Source of the DNA: an uncultured Pelagibacteraceae bacterium
GTDB lineage: Bacteria; Pseudomonadota; Alphaproteobacteria; Pelagibacterales; Pelagibacteraceae
DNA: 56,498 bases
Reading direction: 5' to 3'
Assembly (NCBI GenBank): GCA_902627645.1
Contig: CACOJX010000006.1
Location: forward strand, 1 to 56,498
Both the position numbers and the translations under genes were made by a program. The notes beneath the pieces were generated by a model. The model was not told the origin of the DNA. It made no database searches and saw only the letters and a list, made by a program, of their open reading frames with translations. Numbering within the stretch: position 1 is the stretch's first letter; every line of letters starts with the position of its first letter. Shown here piece after piece: positions 35,207 through 43,926 of the stretch.

Positions 35207-36202
35207 TTGAGTGGTTTAATTAAGAATAATATTGATTCATCACTTAAGTTTGTTTATTCAGATAACAATACTCTTAGTGTTATTTTTCATGATAATAATT
35301 TATTATTAGGTGTCGTCGGTGAATTTAATAAAAATTTAAAAGAATTAGAAAAAATCACACAAGCCAATCTTTACTCTAGAGGGAACTCAATATTAATTAA
35401 GTCAAATACAGAGAATAATGAAATATTAAAGAATGCCATTCAATTTTTAGCTAATCAATTTATTAATAATGGAACTATTGAAAATAAAGATATAGTCTCT
35501 TCAATTGATAAATTTATGATAGATGAAAAAAAAAATAATAATAATATAACTGATATAATAAAAACTCCCAAAAAATCTATAATACCTAGGTCAGAAAAAC
35601 AAAAAGGATATGTTAGAGCTTTAAGACAAAGTGACATAATAATTTCAGCTGGTCCAGCAGGAACGGGTAAAACCTTTTTAGCAGTAGCAGTTGCTTTGAC
35701 TATGCTATTAGAAAAAAAAATTGAAAGAATAATCTTATCAAGACCAGCAGTTGAAGCTGGTGAACGTTTAGGTTTCTTACCAGGTGATATGAAAGAAAAA
35801 GTTGATCCTTATTTAAGACCTTTATATGACTCACTTTATGAACTTTTTCATTTTGAAAAGATACAAAGAATGATTGAAATTGGAGATATAGAAATTGCAC
35901 CATTAGCGTTCATGAGAGGAAGAACATTAAAAAATTCTTTTGCTATTTTAGATGAGGCTCAAAATGCAACAGATACACAAATTAAAATGTTTTTAACTAG
36001 AATTGGTGAAAATTCTAAGATCGTTGTAAATGGAGATCCAACTCAAATTGATTTGCCTAATAAAAAAATGTCAGGATTGGTCAGGTCAAAAGAACTACTA
36101 GGTCATTTAAAAGAAATTTCAGTGGTTGATTTTGATCATTTAGATGTCGTTAGACACCCACTAGTATCAAAAATAGTAAAAGCTTATTCAAAAAATGATT
36201 AG
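35207..36202 (+). CDS. PhoH-family ATPase (YbeZ-like)
   Basis: P-loop ATPase linked to rRNA/ribosome maturation through its partner YbeY. An N-terminal KH-like segment precedes the Walker A GPAGTGKTFLAVA near residue 148, the conserved RPAVEAGERLGFLPGD, and the Walker B FAILDEAQNAT near residue 246. 331 aa. The start is TTG at 35207, with a purine-rich AAAGGTGG about 9 bases before it. It overlaps ybeY by 8 bases, the usual phoH-ybeY pair. Confidence 0.94.
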   Translation: MSGLIKNNIDSSLKFVYSDNNTLSVIFHDNNLLLGVVGEFNKNLKELEKITQANLYSRGNSILIKSNTENNEILKNAIQFLANQFINNGTIENKDIVSSIDKFMIDEKKNNNNITDIIKTPKKSIIPRSEKQKGYVRALRQSDIIISAGPAGTGKTFLAVAVALTMLLEKKIERIILSRPAVEAGERLGFLPGDMKEKVDPYLRPLYDSLYELFHFEKIQRMIEIGDIEIAPLAFMRGRTLKNSFAILDEAQNATDTQIKMFLTRIGENSKIVVNGDPTQIDLPNKKMSGLVRSKELLGHLKEISVVDFDHLDVVRHPLVSKIVKAYSKND

Positions 36203-36656
36203 TATTTTTGTCTTCTCTGATGAGAAGGCTTGGTCAAAAAGACTAAAAAAAAAAGAAGAATTTTTTGATAAAATTTGTCAAGCTTTTCCAAAAAAATATA
36301 AATTTTTAAACAAAAAAGTAAGCTTTTCTTTATTACTTTCAAATAATAAAAAAATAAAAAAATTGAATGAAAATTTTAGAAATAAAAAAAAACCTACAGA
36401 CGTATTATCATTTCCTTTTAGAGAAAAACCTAAAATTTCAAAAAGAACTTATATTGGGGATATTATCATAAGTTATAACTTTATTGATAAACCGAAATCA
36501 CAAAATTTAAAATTCTTTAAGGAAAAATTAATAAAAACATTTATTCATGGTTTCCTTCATTTGTTAAACTTTGATCATATTAAATATAAAGATTATAAAA
36601 AAATGCTCAGAGAAGAAGATTTAATATTCAAAACTGTAATTTCTAAAATAGATTAA
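36195..36656 (+). CDS. ybeY: Endoribonuclease YbeY (16S rRNA maturation)
   Basis: Zinc metalloprotein needed for 16S rRNA 3' processing. The motif HGFLHLLNFDH carries the three-His zinc site, and KPTDVLSFPFRE is the conserved loop before it. 153 aa. It is very Lys-rich. It overlaps phoH by eight bases and lnt begins one base after its stop. The CorC/HlyC-type gene usual between ybeY and lnt is absent. Confidence 0.95.
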   Translation: MISIFVFSDEKAWSKRLKKKEEFFDKICQAFPKKYKFLNKKVSFSLLLSNNKKIKKLNENFRNKKKPTDVLSFPFREKPKISKRTYIGDIIISYNFIDKPKSQNLKFFKEKLIKTFIHGFLHLLNFDHIKYKDYKKMLREEDLIFKTVISKID

Positions 36657-36657
36657 A

Positions 36658-38205
36658 TTGAAAATAAAAGCATACATTGAGTCGGTATTTTTAATTTCTT
36701 TAGGCATATTTACATCTTTAAGTTTACCTCCACTTAATTATTTAATTATAAATTTTTTTACTTTTTCTTTATTTTTTATTTTTTTAATAAATAAAGCAAA
36801 CCAGCATAGAATTAAAAAATTTTTCTTTTTATATGGATGGTTATTTGGGTTGGGGTATTTTGGAAGTAATTTATATTGGATATCGATCTCCTTAACATTT
36901 GATCAAAATTTTAAGTTTCTAATACCTTATACTTTAATTTTAATACCAGCTTTTTTATCTATTTTTTATGGTGTTATTTCCTTTTTCTTTATTATTTTAA
37001 AACCTTCAAAAGTTATTAGCAGTTTTTTTTCATTTTCTCTAATTTTTGGAATTTTAGAATTTGTTAGAGGATCGATTCTTACAGGATTTCCTTGGAATTT
37101 AATTGCCTATAGTTTTTCCAGTCAACTTGAAATATTGAGTGTTACTTCAATAATTGGAACTTACGGTTTTAATTTATTCTGTATTACTTTATTTACCAGC
37201 CCCTCCCTACTTTTTTTGGGGAAATTAAAATATAATAAAATTATTTTCGGATTTTTCATTTTTTTGACTATTTCATTTTATGTTTATGGAAATTCTTATA
37301 AAGACACGTTTTCCAAAACCTTAGTGAAAGACTACGATTACAAATTGAGAGTAATAGGTTCTAATATAGGCCTTAAAAGATTTTATGAAAACACAGATAT
37401 AACTTCGGTATTACAAGAACTAATTAAAATCAGCAATCCAGAAGCTAGCGATAAAACTATTTTTGTATGGCCTGAAGGAATTTTACCAGATATTTACCAA
37501 GACGAATTAATTCAGTATAGTGGGTTATTTAATGAAAAATTTAGTAAAAATCATTTTTTTATTTTAGGAATAAATAGTCGCGATACTAGCAAGCGCATAG
37601 ATTTTTTTAATTCTTTTTCACTTTATGATAATGAACTGAATTTGTTAGATTCTTATAACAAAATTAAATTAGTGCCATTTGGTGAGTTTTTACCTTTCGA
37701 AAAAATTTTGAGAAGCTTAGGTTTAAAATCATTAACCAATAATTACCAATCTTTTTCAAAAGGAAATGAAAGAAATATAATAAAAATAAATAAAGGGGAA
37801 TTTTCTTTAAAAATTCTTCCTTTGATTTGTTATGAGATAATTTACTCGGGTGAGTTATTTGATAATTCTAATTTTGACCTAATTATAAATATCTCAGAAG
37901 ATGGTTGGTTTGGTCAATCAATTGGACCCAAACAGCATTTTGCTCATAGTATTTTTAGAGCGATTGAAAGTGGTAAATATGTTCTAAGATCAGCAAATAA
38001 TGGAATAGCAGCAATTATTAACCCATTAGGTGAAATTCAAGAAAGTGTTAAATTCGGTCAATCTGGTTATGCTGATTTAAAAGATGTAAAAAAAATACAA
38101 CCAACAATTTTTTTTAAATATGGGAATAAAGTTTTTGGATTATTAATTTTATTGTATATTTTATTTATATTTTCATTTAATAAAATCAATAATGAGCGAT
38201 CATAA
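36658..38205 (+). CDS. lnt: Apolipoprotein N-acyltransferase
   Basis: Inner-membrane enzyme that adds the third acyl chain to lipoproteins. Several N-terminal hydrophobic helices are followed by a nitrilase domain whose triad is in VWPEGILP (Glu), [14 protein letters not shown] (Lys) and PLICYEIIY (Cys); a last helix is at the C-terminus. 515 aa. The start is TTG at 36658, one base after the ybeY stop, giving a normal membrane N-terminus. It overlaps metK by 14 bases. Its clients would include the LptE- and DolP-like lipoproteins in this window. Confidence 0.94.
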   Translation: MKIKAYIESVFLISLGIFTSLSLPPLNYLIINFFTFSLFFIFLINKANQHRIKKFFFLYGWLFGLGYFGSNLYWISISLTFDQNFKFLIPYTLILIPAFLSIFYGVISFFFIILKPSKVISSFFSFSLIFGILEFVRGSILTGFPWNLIAYSFSSQLEILSVTSIIGTYGFNLFCITLFTSPSLLFLGKLKYNKIIFGFFIFLTISFYVYGNSYKDTFSKTLVKDYDYKLRVIGSNIGLKRFYENTDITSVLQELIKISNPEASDKTIFVWPEGILPDIYQDELIQYSGLFNEKFSKNHFFILGINSRDTSKRIDFFNSFSLYDNELNLLDSYNKIKLVPFGEFLPFEKILRSLGLKSLTNNYQSFSKGNERNIIKINKGEFSLKILPLICYEIIYSGELFDNSNFDLIINISEDGWFGQSIGPKQHFAHSIFRAIESGKYVLRSANNGIAAIINPLGEIQESVKFGQSGYADLKDVKKIQPTIFFKYGNKVFGLLILLYILFIFSFNKINNERS

Positions 38206-39361
38206 AAATTATCTTTTTACAAGTGAGTCGGTATCTGAAGGACACCCAGATAAAGTTTCTGATAGAATTTCAGATATGGTAGTTGATAGTTATATTTCTA
38301 AGGATCCTTTTTCAAGGATTGCGTGTGAAACTCTTACAACAACAAACAAGGTTGTTTTAGCTGGTGAAATTAGAGGCCCTGAGATTCAAAAAGAAGAGAT
38401 AATTCAAAAAGTGAGAAATTGTATTAAAGATATTGGATATGATCAAGAGGGTTTTACCTGGAAAGAGGCTACTAAAATTGAATGTCATTTACATTCACAA
38501 TCCACTGATATTGCCATGGGTGTAGATTCCTCAGGAAACAAAGACGAAGGTGCAGGCGATCAAGGAATAATGTTTGGATATGCATGTGATGAAACAGATG
38601 TTTTAATGCCCGCACCAATTCATTATTCTCATAAAATTTTGAGATTAATGGCAGAGGATAGAAAATCTGGAAAATTAAAAAATATTGAACCTGATTCTAA
38701 AAGTCAGGTTACATTTGAGTACATTAATGGCAAGCCAACAAAAGTTAAGTCTGTTGTAATATCATCCCAACATTCTGCTGATATTAATCAATCACAAGTT
38801 AGAGATTTGCTAAGACCCTATTTGCTAAGATCAATTCCAAAAAATTATCTTGAGGGATTTAATGAGCAAGAGTTTTATGTAAATCCAACCGGAAATTTTG
38901 TAATTGGTGGTCCAGACGGGGATTGCGGGCTAACGGGAAGAAAAATTATAGTCGACACATATGGTGGAGCAGCTCCACATGGTGGTGGAGCATTTTCTGG
39001 AAAAGATCCAACTAAGGTCGACAGATCCGCAGCTTATGCAGCAAGGTACATTGCTAAAAATGTTGTTGCCTCTAAAATTTCAAATAAATGTCTAATTCAA
39101 TTAGCGTATGCGATTGGTGTATCAAAACCTTTGTCAATCTATGTTGATTTGTTTGATAAAGATTTAGACAAAAATAAATTTGTTGAGGAAAAAATAAAAG
39201 AAAATTTCGATTTATCTCCTCGTGGAATAAGAGAAATGCTAAATTTGAATAAACCTATTTATGAAAAAACAGCTGCATATGGCCACTTTGGTAGATCGCC
39301 AGAGGACAATGGATCATTTTCGTGGGAAAAAACTGATAAATCAGGCGTTTTTTCTAAATAG
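38192..39361 (+). CDS. metK: S-adenosylmethionine synthetase
   Basis: Makes SAM from methionine and [17 protein letters not shown] is at about residues 15-28, with [12 protein letters not shown] and [19 protein letters not shown] further on. The C-terminus has AAYGHFGR. 389 aa, complete. Its start lies 14 bases inside lnt, leaving no room for a riboswitch in front of it. A hairpin with T-tract 57 bases after its stop may end this transcript. Confidence 0.98.
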   Translation: MSDHKNYLFTSESVSEGHPDKVSDRISDMVVDSYISKDPFSRIACETLTTTNKVVLAGEIRGPEIQKEEIIQKVRNCIKDIGYDQEGFTWKEATKIECHLHSQSTDIAMGVDSSGNKDEGAGDQGIMFGYACDETDVLMPAPIHYSHKILRLMAEDRKSGKLKNIEPDSKSQVTFEYINGKPTKVKSVVISSQHSADINQSQVRDLLRPYLLRSIPKNYLEGFNEQEFYVNPTGNFVIGGPDGDCGLTGRKIIVDTYGGAAPHGGGAFSGKDPTKVDRSAAYAARYIAKNVVASKISNKCLIQLAYAIGVSKPLSIYVDLFDKDLDKNKFVEEKIKENFDLSPRGIREMLNLNKPIYEKTAAYGHFGRSPEDNGSFSWEKTDKSGVFSK

Positions 39362-39367
39362 TTTCTG

Positions 39368-39395
39368 TTGAATTAAAAATAAACTTTACTATATT
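39368..39395 (+). promoter_or_regulatory. Candidate sigma-70 promoter for nusA
   Basis: TTGAAT (39368-39373), a 16-base spacer and TATATT (39390-39395) sit between metK and nusA. The predicted start near 39402 lies upstream of the hairpin at 39418-39444, so the hairpin would be in the nusA leader. Match is 4/6 and 5/6; such matches are not rare in AT-rich DNA. Confidence 0.35.
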
Positions 39396-39417
39396 GCTCT
39401 AACATTGTTGAAATATC

Positions 39418-39444
39418 AAAATGGGCTTAAGCCCATTTTTTTTT
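39418..39444 (+). terminator. Rho-independent terminator / possible nusA leader attenuator
   Basis: AAAATGGGC and GCCCATTTT form a 9-bp stem around TTAA, then T continues to 39444. The hairpin lies 57 bases after the metK stop but only 15 bases before the nusA ATG. It may simply end metK transcripts, or act as an attenuator if nusA transcripts start upstream. Confidence 0.85.
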
Positions 39445-39459
39445 GGAGCAAACAAAAAT

Positions 39460-41013
39460 ATGTTAAATAAAAGAGCAGATAAATTAGAACTTTTAAGAAT
39501 AGCGGAAGCTGTGGCGCTAGAAAAATCTATAGACAAAGAACTAATAATTAATTCTATGGAGACTGGTATAGCAAAAGCTGCAAAATCAAAGTTTGGTCAA
39601 GACAATGAGATAAAAGTTTTAATTGATAGAGATACTGGAAATATAGAAATATTTAGAAAACTGACGATAGTAGAAAAACCCGAAAACTCTAATACTGAAA
39701 TTAGCTTAGAAGATGCTATAAATTTAAATGAGCTTAATAAAGGAAAGACTGTTGGTGATGAAGTGCTTCAACCTCTTCCATCTTTTGACTTTGGTAGAAT
39801 AGCAGCCCAAACAGCAAAACAGGTTATAAATTTTAACGTTCGAGAAGCAGAGAGAGAAAGACAATTTAATGATTTTATTGATAAAAAAGACACAGTTCTT
39901 AGTGGGATAGTTAAACGTTTAGAATTTGGAAATGTAATTGTAGATTTAGGAAGAACTGAAGCAATTATACAAAAAAATGAAATGATACCTCGAGAAAATA
40001 TTAAAGCTGGTGACAGAGTGAAGGCGTATTGTTATGATGTTAGGAGAGAACCAAGAGGTCAGCAGATTTTTTTATCTAGAGCGCATCCAAAATTTATGGA
40101 AAAACTTTTTGTCCAAGAAGTTCCCGAAATATACGATAATTTAATTGAAATAAAGTCATCTTCAAGAGATCCTGGTAGTAGGGCAAAAATTTGTGTAAAA
40201 GCAGTTGATACATCACTTGATCCTGTTGGAGCATGTGTAGGAATGAGAGGTTCAAGAGTCCAAGCAGTAGTAAATGAACTTCAAGGCGAAAAAATCGATA
40301 TTGTGAATTGGTCAGAGGATCCAGCAATATTAGTATCTAATGCATTATCACCAGCAGAGGTTCAAAGAGTAAATGTTGATTTAGAGAGAAAAAAATTAGA
40401 TGTAATACTAACAGAAGAAAACTTGAGTAAAGCTATTGGTAGAAGAGGACAAAACGTGCGATTAGCCACAAAGTTATTAAACTATGAGATAAATATTATG
40501 ACTGATCAAGAGGATTCTGATCGAAGACAACAAGAGTTTAAAGAAAAAACAGAAAATTTTGTTAAAAACTTAGAACTTGATGAGACATTGGGTCAACTTC
40601 TCGTGGCAGAAGGATATTCAACAATAGATGATATCAAAGATACTACCTCTGAAAATTTAGTTAAAATTGAGGGAATTGAGGAAGACACAGCGAAAGCATT
40701 AATTGAAAGAGCTAAAGAATTTCACCAGAAAGACCAAGAAGATATTTCTAAAAGAATAAAGGATTTAGGATTGGCAGATGATTTAATAAACCTTAAAGGA
40801 TTAACACCAGGTATGCTAGTCACATTGGGTGAACAAAAAATATTAAACTTATCAGATTTTGCAGACTTAGCGTCAGACGAACTTACGGGTGGATTTGATG
40901 TGGTAAAAGGAGAACGAATAAAAATTCAAGGATATTTAGAAGATTTTGCGCTATCAAAAAATGAGGCAGATGATTTGATTATGTCTGCAAGAAATATAGT
41001 CTATAAAGATTAA
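39460..41013 (+). CDS. nusA: Transcription termination/antitermination factor NusA
   Basis: RNA polymerase-binding factor controlling pausing, termination and antitermination. The N-terminal domain starts LNKRADKLELLRIAEAVALE. The S1 domain contains LSGIVKRLEFGNVIVDLG. Two KH domains follow (GACVGMRGSRVQAV and KAIGRRGQNVRLA), then C-terminal helix-hairpin-helix repeats. The ATG at 39460 was chosen because an earlier in-frame ATG at 39421 lies within the terminator hairpin and would add 13 non-homologous residues. A GGAG is at 39445-39448. 517 aa. rimP, usually upstream, and ylxR, usually downstream, are both absent here. Confidence 0.95.
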   Translation: MLNKRADKLELLRIAEAVALEKSIDKELIINSMETGIAKAAKSKFGQDNEIKVLIDRDTGNIEIFRKLTIVEKPENSNTEISLEDAINLNELNKGKTVGDEVLQPLPSFDFGRIAAQTAKQVINFNVREAERERQFNDFIDKKDTVLSGIVKRLEFGNVIVDLGRTEAIIQKNEMIPRENIKAGDRVKAYCYDVRREPRGQQIFLSRAHPKFMEKLFVQEVPEIYDNLIEIKSSSRDPGSRAKICVKAVDTSLDPVGACVGMRGSRVQAVVNELQGEKIDIVNWSEDPAILVSNALSPAEVQRVNVDLERKKLDVILTEENLSKAIGRRGQNVRLATKLLNYEINIMTDQEDSDRRQQEFKEKTENFVKNLELDETLGQLLVAEGYSTIDDIKDTTSENLVKIEGIEEDTAKALIERAKEFHQKDQEDISKRIKDLGLADDLINLKGLTPGMLVTLGEQKILNLSDFADLASDELTGGFDVVKGERIKIQGYLEDFALSKNEADDLIMSARNIVYKD

Positions 41014-41025
41014 AGAGGATGAGAA

Positions 41026-43239
41026 ATGGAAAACAAAAAAACAAAACTCACTATTTCTGGCAAACCCAAAAAGTCTTTTAAAAATTTTGATAATAAACAA
41101 ATAGCTGGAAAAAAAACTGTTTTCATAGATAAAAAATCTAATAAAGTTTTTGGTAAAGGAGCTGTTAATAAAACTGGTAGTTTTAAGCAATCTGCATCTA
41201 CTTTTAAAAAAACACCCTTATTAAAAAACAATTTTCCTCCCAAAGCCAACACGTCAACTAGTGATTTCGAAAGACGTAAACTTGCAGAACAAAGAGCAAC
41301 CAAAAGGTTAAAAGCTGATACAGATAATGAGAAAAAAAGTAAGTCTGGAACAAAAAAAAGAGAGTTAAAACTCACTGTTTCAAGAGCCCTGAGTGATCAA
41401 ATAGAAACAAGAGAAAGAAGTTTAGCATCTGTCAAAAGAGCTAGGCAAAAAGAACTGAAAAATGCTAATAAAGACGACAATAAAGAAAATTTAAAACCTG
41501 TAAAAAGAGATATAAATATTCCAGAAGCAATTACTGTTAGGGAACTTGCAAATAAAATGGCCGAACAATCTAGTAATGTTATAAAATTTTTGTTTGGTAT
41601 GGGAGTTACTGTTACAATTAACCAAACTTTAGCTGCTGACACAGCAGAATATTTAGTAAAAGAATTTGGACATAATCCAATTAGAGAAGAAAAAGCAGAG
41701 GAAATAATTAATAAAATTAAAGCCTCAAGATCAGAAAATTTGATTAATAGACCACCCATTGTTACTGTGATGGGTCATGTTGATCATGGTAAAACTTCAG
41801 TCCTAGATGTTTTAAGAAGCGCGAATGTCGTATCTGGTGAATTTGGGGGAATTACACAGCATATTGGTGCGTATCAGATAGAGGCTCAATCTCACAAATT
41901 GACTTTTATTGATACACCAGGTCATGCTGCATTTACTGAAATGAGAGCGAGAGGATCAAAGCTTACTGATATTGTAGTATTAGTTGTCGCTGCAGACGAT
42001 GGAGTTAAACCTCAGACTATTGAGTCTATCAAACATGCTAAAGCAGCAAATGTTCCAATTGTTGTTGCGATCAACAAATGTGATTTACCAGAAGCCGATC
42101 CTCAAAAAATTAAGAATCAATTACTAGAGCATGAATTAATAGCAGAAGATCTATCAGGAGATACTCTAATGGTAGAAATATCTGCAAAGAAAAATCAAAA
42201 TTTAGATAAATTAATAGAGGCAATAATTCTTCAAGCAGAAATATTAGATTTAAAAACAGATTTTGACACTAAAGCAACTGGTGTAGTTTTAGAGTCGAAA
42301 ATTGATATTGGGAGAGGACCAGTTGCTACAATTATAATTACCGCAGGAACACTTAGTAAAGGTGATTTTTTTGTAAGCGGTTTAAAATGGGGAAAAGTGA
42401 GAGCAATAATAAATGATAAAGGTCAGAACATTGAAAAAGCTTTACCATCTACACCAGTTGAGATTTTAGGAATAAATGGTGCAGCAAAAGCTGGAGATGA
42501 TTTTATAGTCCTCGATAATGAGAAAGAAGCAAAAACTTTAAGTGAAAATAGAGCCCAAGAGAGCAAAGAAGGAAAAAATCCCTTAACTTTTGCAACTCAA
42601 GACTCTGCTTTTTCAGATAAATCTGCTGAGGAACTGAATTTAATAATCAAATCTGATGTTCATGGATCCTCAGAGGCAATAAAAAATGCAATTAGCCAAA
42701 TCAAGCATGATGAGGTTAAACCAAAAATAATTCTTTCTGATATTGGCATGGTCACTGAAACAGATGTTACCCTTTCAAAAGCTTCAAATGCAGTATTAAT
42801 AGCTTTTAATGTAAAGCCAAGTAAAGAGGCAAAAAAAATGGCTGAAAAAGAAAAAATTAAAATTTCTTCTTTTAATATCATTTATGAAGTATTAGATCAT
42901 ATAAAACAAAAAATGTCTGGATTGCTGACACCTGATGTTCAGGAGACAATTACTGGTACAGCCCAAATACTTGAAATATTTAAGGTTTCAGGAGCAGGTA
43001 AAGTTGCAGGTTCAAAAGTTATTGAAGGTGAAATTAGTAGTAACTCAGAATTAAGAATAATTAGAGATGGCACAATTATTTATACTGGTAAAGTTGGAAC
43101 TTTATTTAGAGAAAAAAACCAGGTAAAACAGGTTAGTAACGGACAAGAATGTGGAATAACAGTAAAAGATTACGTAGACTTTCAAAAAAACGATACATTA
43201 GAAGCTTTTAGTGTTACATCTAAAGAAAGGACAATTTAA
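41026..43239 (+). CDS. infB: Translation initiation factor IF-2
   Basis: GTPase that positions initiator tRNA on the ribosome. A Lys-rich, low-complexity N-terminal region is followed by the IF2_N domain (VRELANKMAEQSSNVIKFLF), G1 GHVDHGKTS near residue 249, G3 DTPGHA, G4 NKCD and the C-terminal domains. 737 aa; somewhat shorter than many because the N-terminal region is compact. AGAGG lies upstream of the ATG. nusA ends 12 bases before it, and its stop overlaps the rbfA ATG by one base. Confidence 0.98.
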   Translation: MENKKTKLTISGKPKKSFKNFDNKQIAGKKTVFIDKKSNKVFGKGAVNKTGSFKQSASTFKKTPLLKNNFPPKANTSTSDFERRKLAEQRATKRLKADTDNEKKSKSGTKKRELKLTVSRALSDQIETRERSLASVKRARQKELKNANKDDNKENLKPVKRDINIPEAITVRELANKMAEQSSNVIKFLFGMGVTVTINQTLAADTAEYLVKEFGHNPIREEKAEEIINKIKASRSENLINRPPIVTVMGHVDHGKTSVLDVLRSANVVSGEFGGITQHIGAYQIEAQSHKLTFIDTPGHAAFTEMRARGSKLTDIVVLVVAADDGVKPQTIESIKHAKAANVPIVVAINKCDLPEADPQKIKNQLLEHELIAEDLSGDTLMVEISAKKNQNLDKLIEAIILQAEILDLKTDFDTKATGVVLESKIDIGRGPVATIIITAGTLSKGDFFVSGLKWGKVRAIINDKGQNIEKALPSTPVEILGINGAAKAGDDFIVLDNEKEAKTLSENRAQESKEGKNPLTFATQDSAFSDKSAEELNLIIKSDVHGSSEAIKNAISQIKHDEVKPKIILSDIGMVTETDVTLSKASNAVLIAFNVKPSKEAKKMAEKEKIKISSFNIIYEVLDHIKQKMSGLLTPDVQETITGTAQILEIFKVSGAGKVAGSKVIEGEISSNSELRIIRDGTIIYTGKVGTLFREKNQVKQVSNGQECGITVKDYVDFQKNDTLEAFSVTSKERTI

Positions 43240-43607
43240 TGGCCGATAGATTAGGAAAACCAATGTCACAAAGACAATTAAGAGTTGGAGAAATGGTTAA
43301 GCAAGCATTAAGCATGATTTTTATAAGAAATGAAGCTAAAGTTCCTAATTTAGAAACTAATACTATCACAGTTACCGAGGTAAGAATGAGTCAAGATTTG
43401 AAAATTGCCAAAGCTTATGTTCTTCCACTTGGAGGAAAAGATGCCGAGGAAGCAATCAAAATTTTAAAAGATTATTCTTTTTTAATAAGAAAAATTCTAT
43501 CACAAAAAGTTGTTATGAAATTTTTACCTAAACTACTTTTTAGAAAAGATGAGTCTTTTGAGTATGCTGAAAAAATTGAAAATCTTATTAAACAAACTAA
43601 TAAATAG
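43239..43607 (+). CDS. rbfA: Ribosome-binding factor A
   Basis: KH-fold assembly factor for the 30S subunit. It begins with the typical SQRQLRVGEMVKQALSMIF. TVTEVRMSQDLKIAKAYVLPLGG follows, then KFLPKLLFRKDESFEYAEKI. 122 aa. The ATG overlaps the infB stop by one base (TAATG). truB, normally between rbfA and rpsO, is missing here; rpsO starts 12 bases after the stop. Confidence 0.96.
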   Translation: MADRLGKPMSQRQLRVGEMVKQALSMIFIRNEAKVPNLETNTITVTEVRMSQDLKIAKAYVLPLGGKDAEEAIKILKDYSFLIRKILSQKVVMKFLPKLLFRKDESFEYAEKIENLIKQTNK

Positions 43608-43618
43608 GAAAAAGATAT

Positions 43619-43867
43619 ATGAATAAAAAAGTACAAGAATTAGCAATTCATGATAAAGATACTGGGTCATCAGAAATACAAATTGCATTGCTAACAGAGA
43701 AAATCGACTCTCTCTCAAAACATATCAAGCAGTTTAAAAAAGATAAACATTCATCTGTAGGACTGTTGAGAGCAGTGAATAGAAGAAAAAAATTGTTAGA
43801 ATACCTTAAAAGAAATAAAATGGACTCTTACAAGAATGTACTGTCGAAATTGAGTTTGAGAAAATAG
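43619..43867 (+). CDS. rpsO: 30S ribosomal protein S15
   Basis: Primary 16S rRNA-binding protein. The signature DTGSSEIQIALLTEKIDSL is followed by KHSSVGLLRAVNRRKKLLEYLKR, and the protein ends LSLRK. At 82 aa it is about six residues shorter at the N-terminus than E. coli S15. AGGAAAAAG precedes the ATG. It is followed by an unusual purine-rich repeat and then pnp. Confidence 0.97.
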   Translation: MNKKVQELAIHDKDTGSSEIQIALLTEKIDSLSKHIKQFKKDKHSSVGLLRAVNRRKKLLEYLKRNKMDSYKNVLSKLSLRK

Positions 43868-43868
43868 A

Positions 43869-43926
43869 TATTGAGATAGATGGAACGAGATGAATGGAAT
43901 GAAATGAACGAAATGGAAATGAAATG
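43869..43926 (+). repeat. Purine-rich imperfect GAATG/GAAATG repeat in the pnp leader
   Basis: The gap between rpsO and pnp consists almost only of imperfect five- to six-base units such as GAATG, GAAATG and GGAAC, with eight ATG triplets up to and including the pnp start. One upstream frame (ATG at 43880) stays open for 25 codons and ends at TAG 43955-43957 inside pnp; the other upstream ATGs either join this frame or stop at once. It appears unlike any other gap in the window. Confidence 0.75.

Noticed and set aside
37900-38192. SAM riboswitch in front of metK
   Set aside because: metK starts 14 bases inside lnt, so the upstream region is coding and leaves no leader; no SAM aptamer pattern was recognised.
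39421-39459. 13 extra codons at the start of nusA
   Set aside because: They lie within the hairpin/T-tract and do not resemble NusA; the ATG at 39460 begins the conserved N-terminus and has a GGAG upstream.
41397-41759. Reverse-strand open frame of 120 codons inside infB, and a similar one at 41010-41375
   Set aside because: Both mirror the Lys-rich N-terminal part of IF-2, which produces long Leu/Ser/Phe-rich antisense frames; no independent support.
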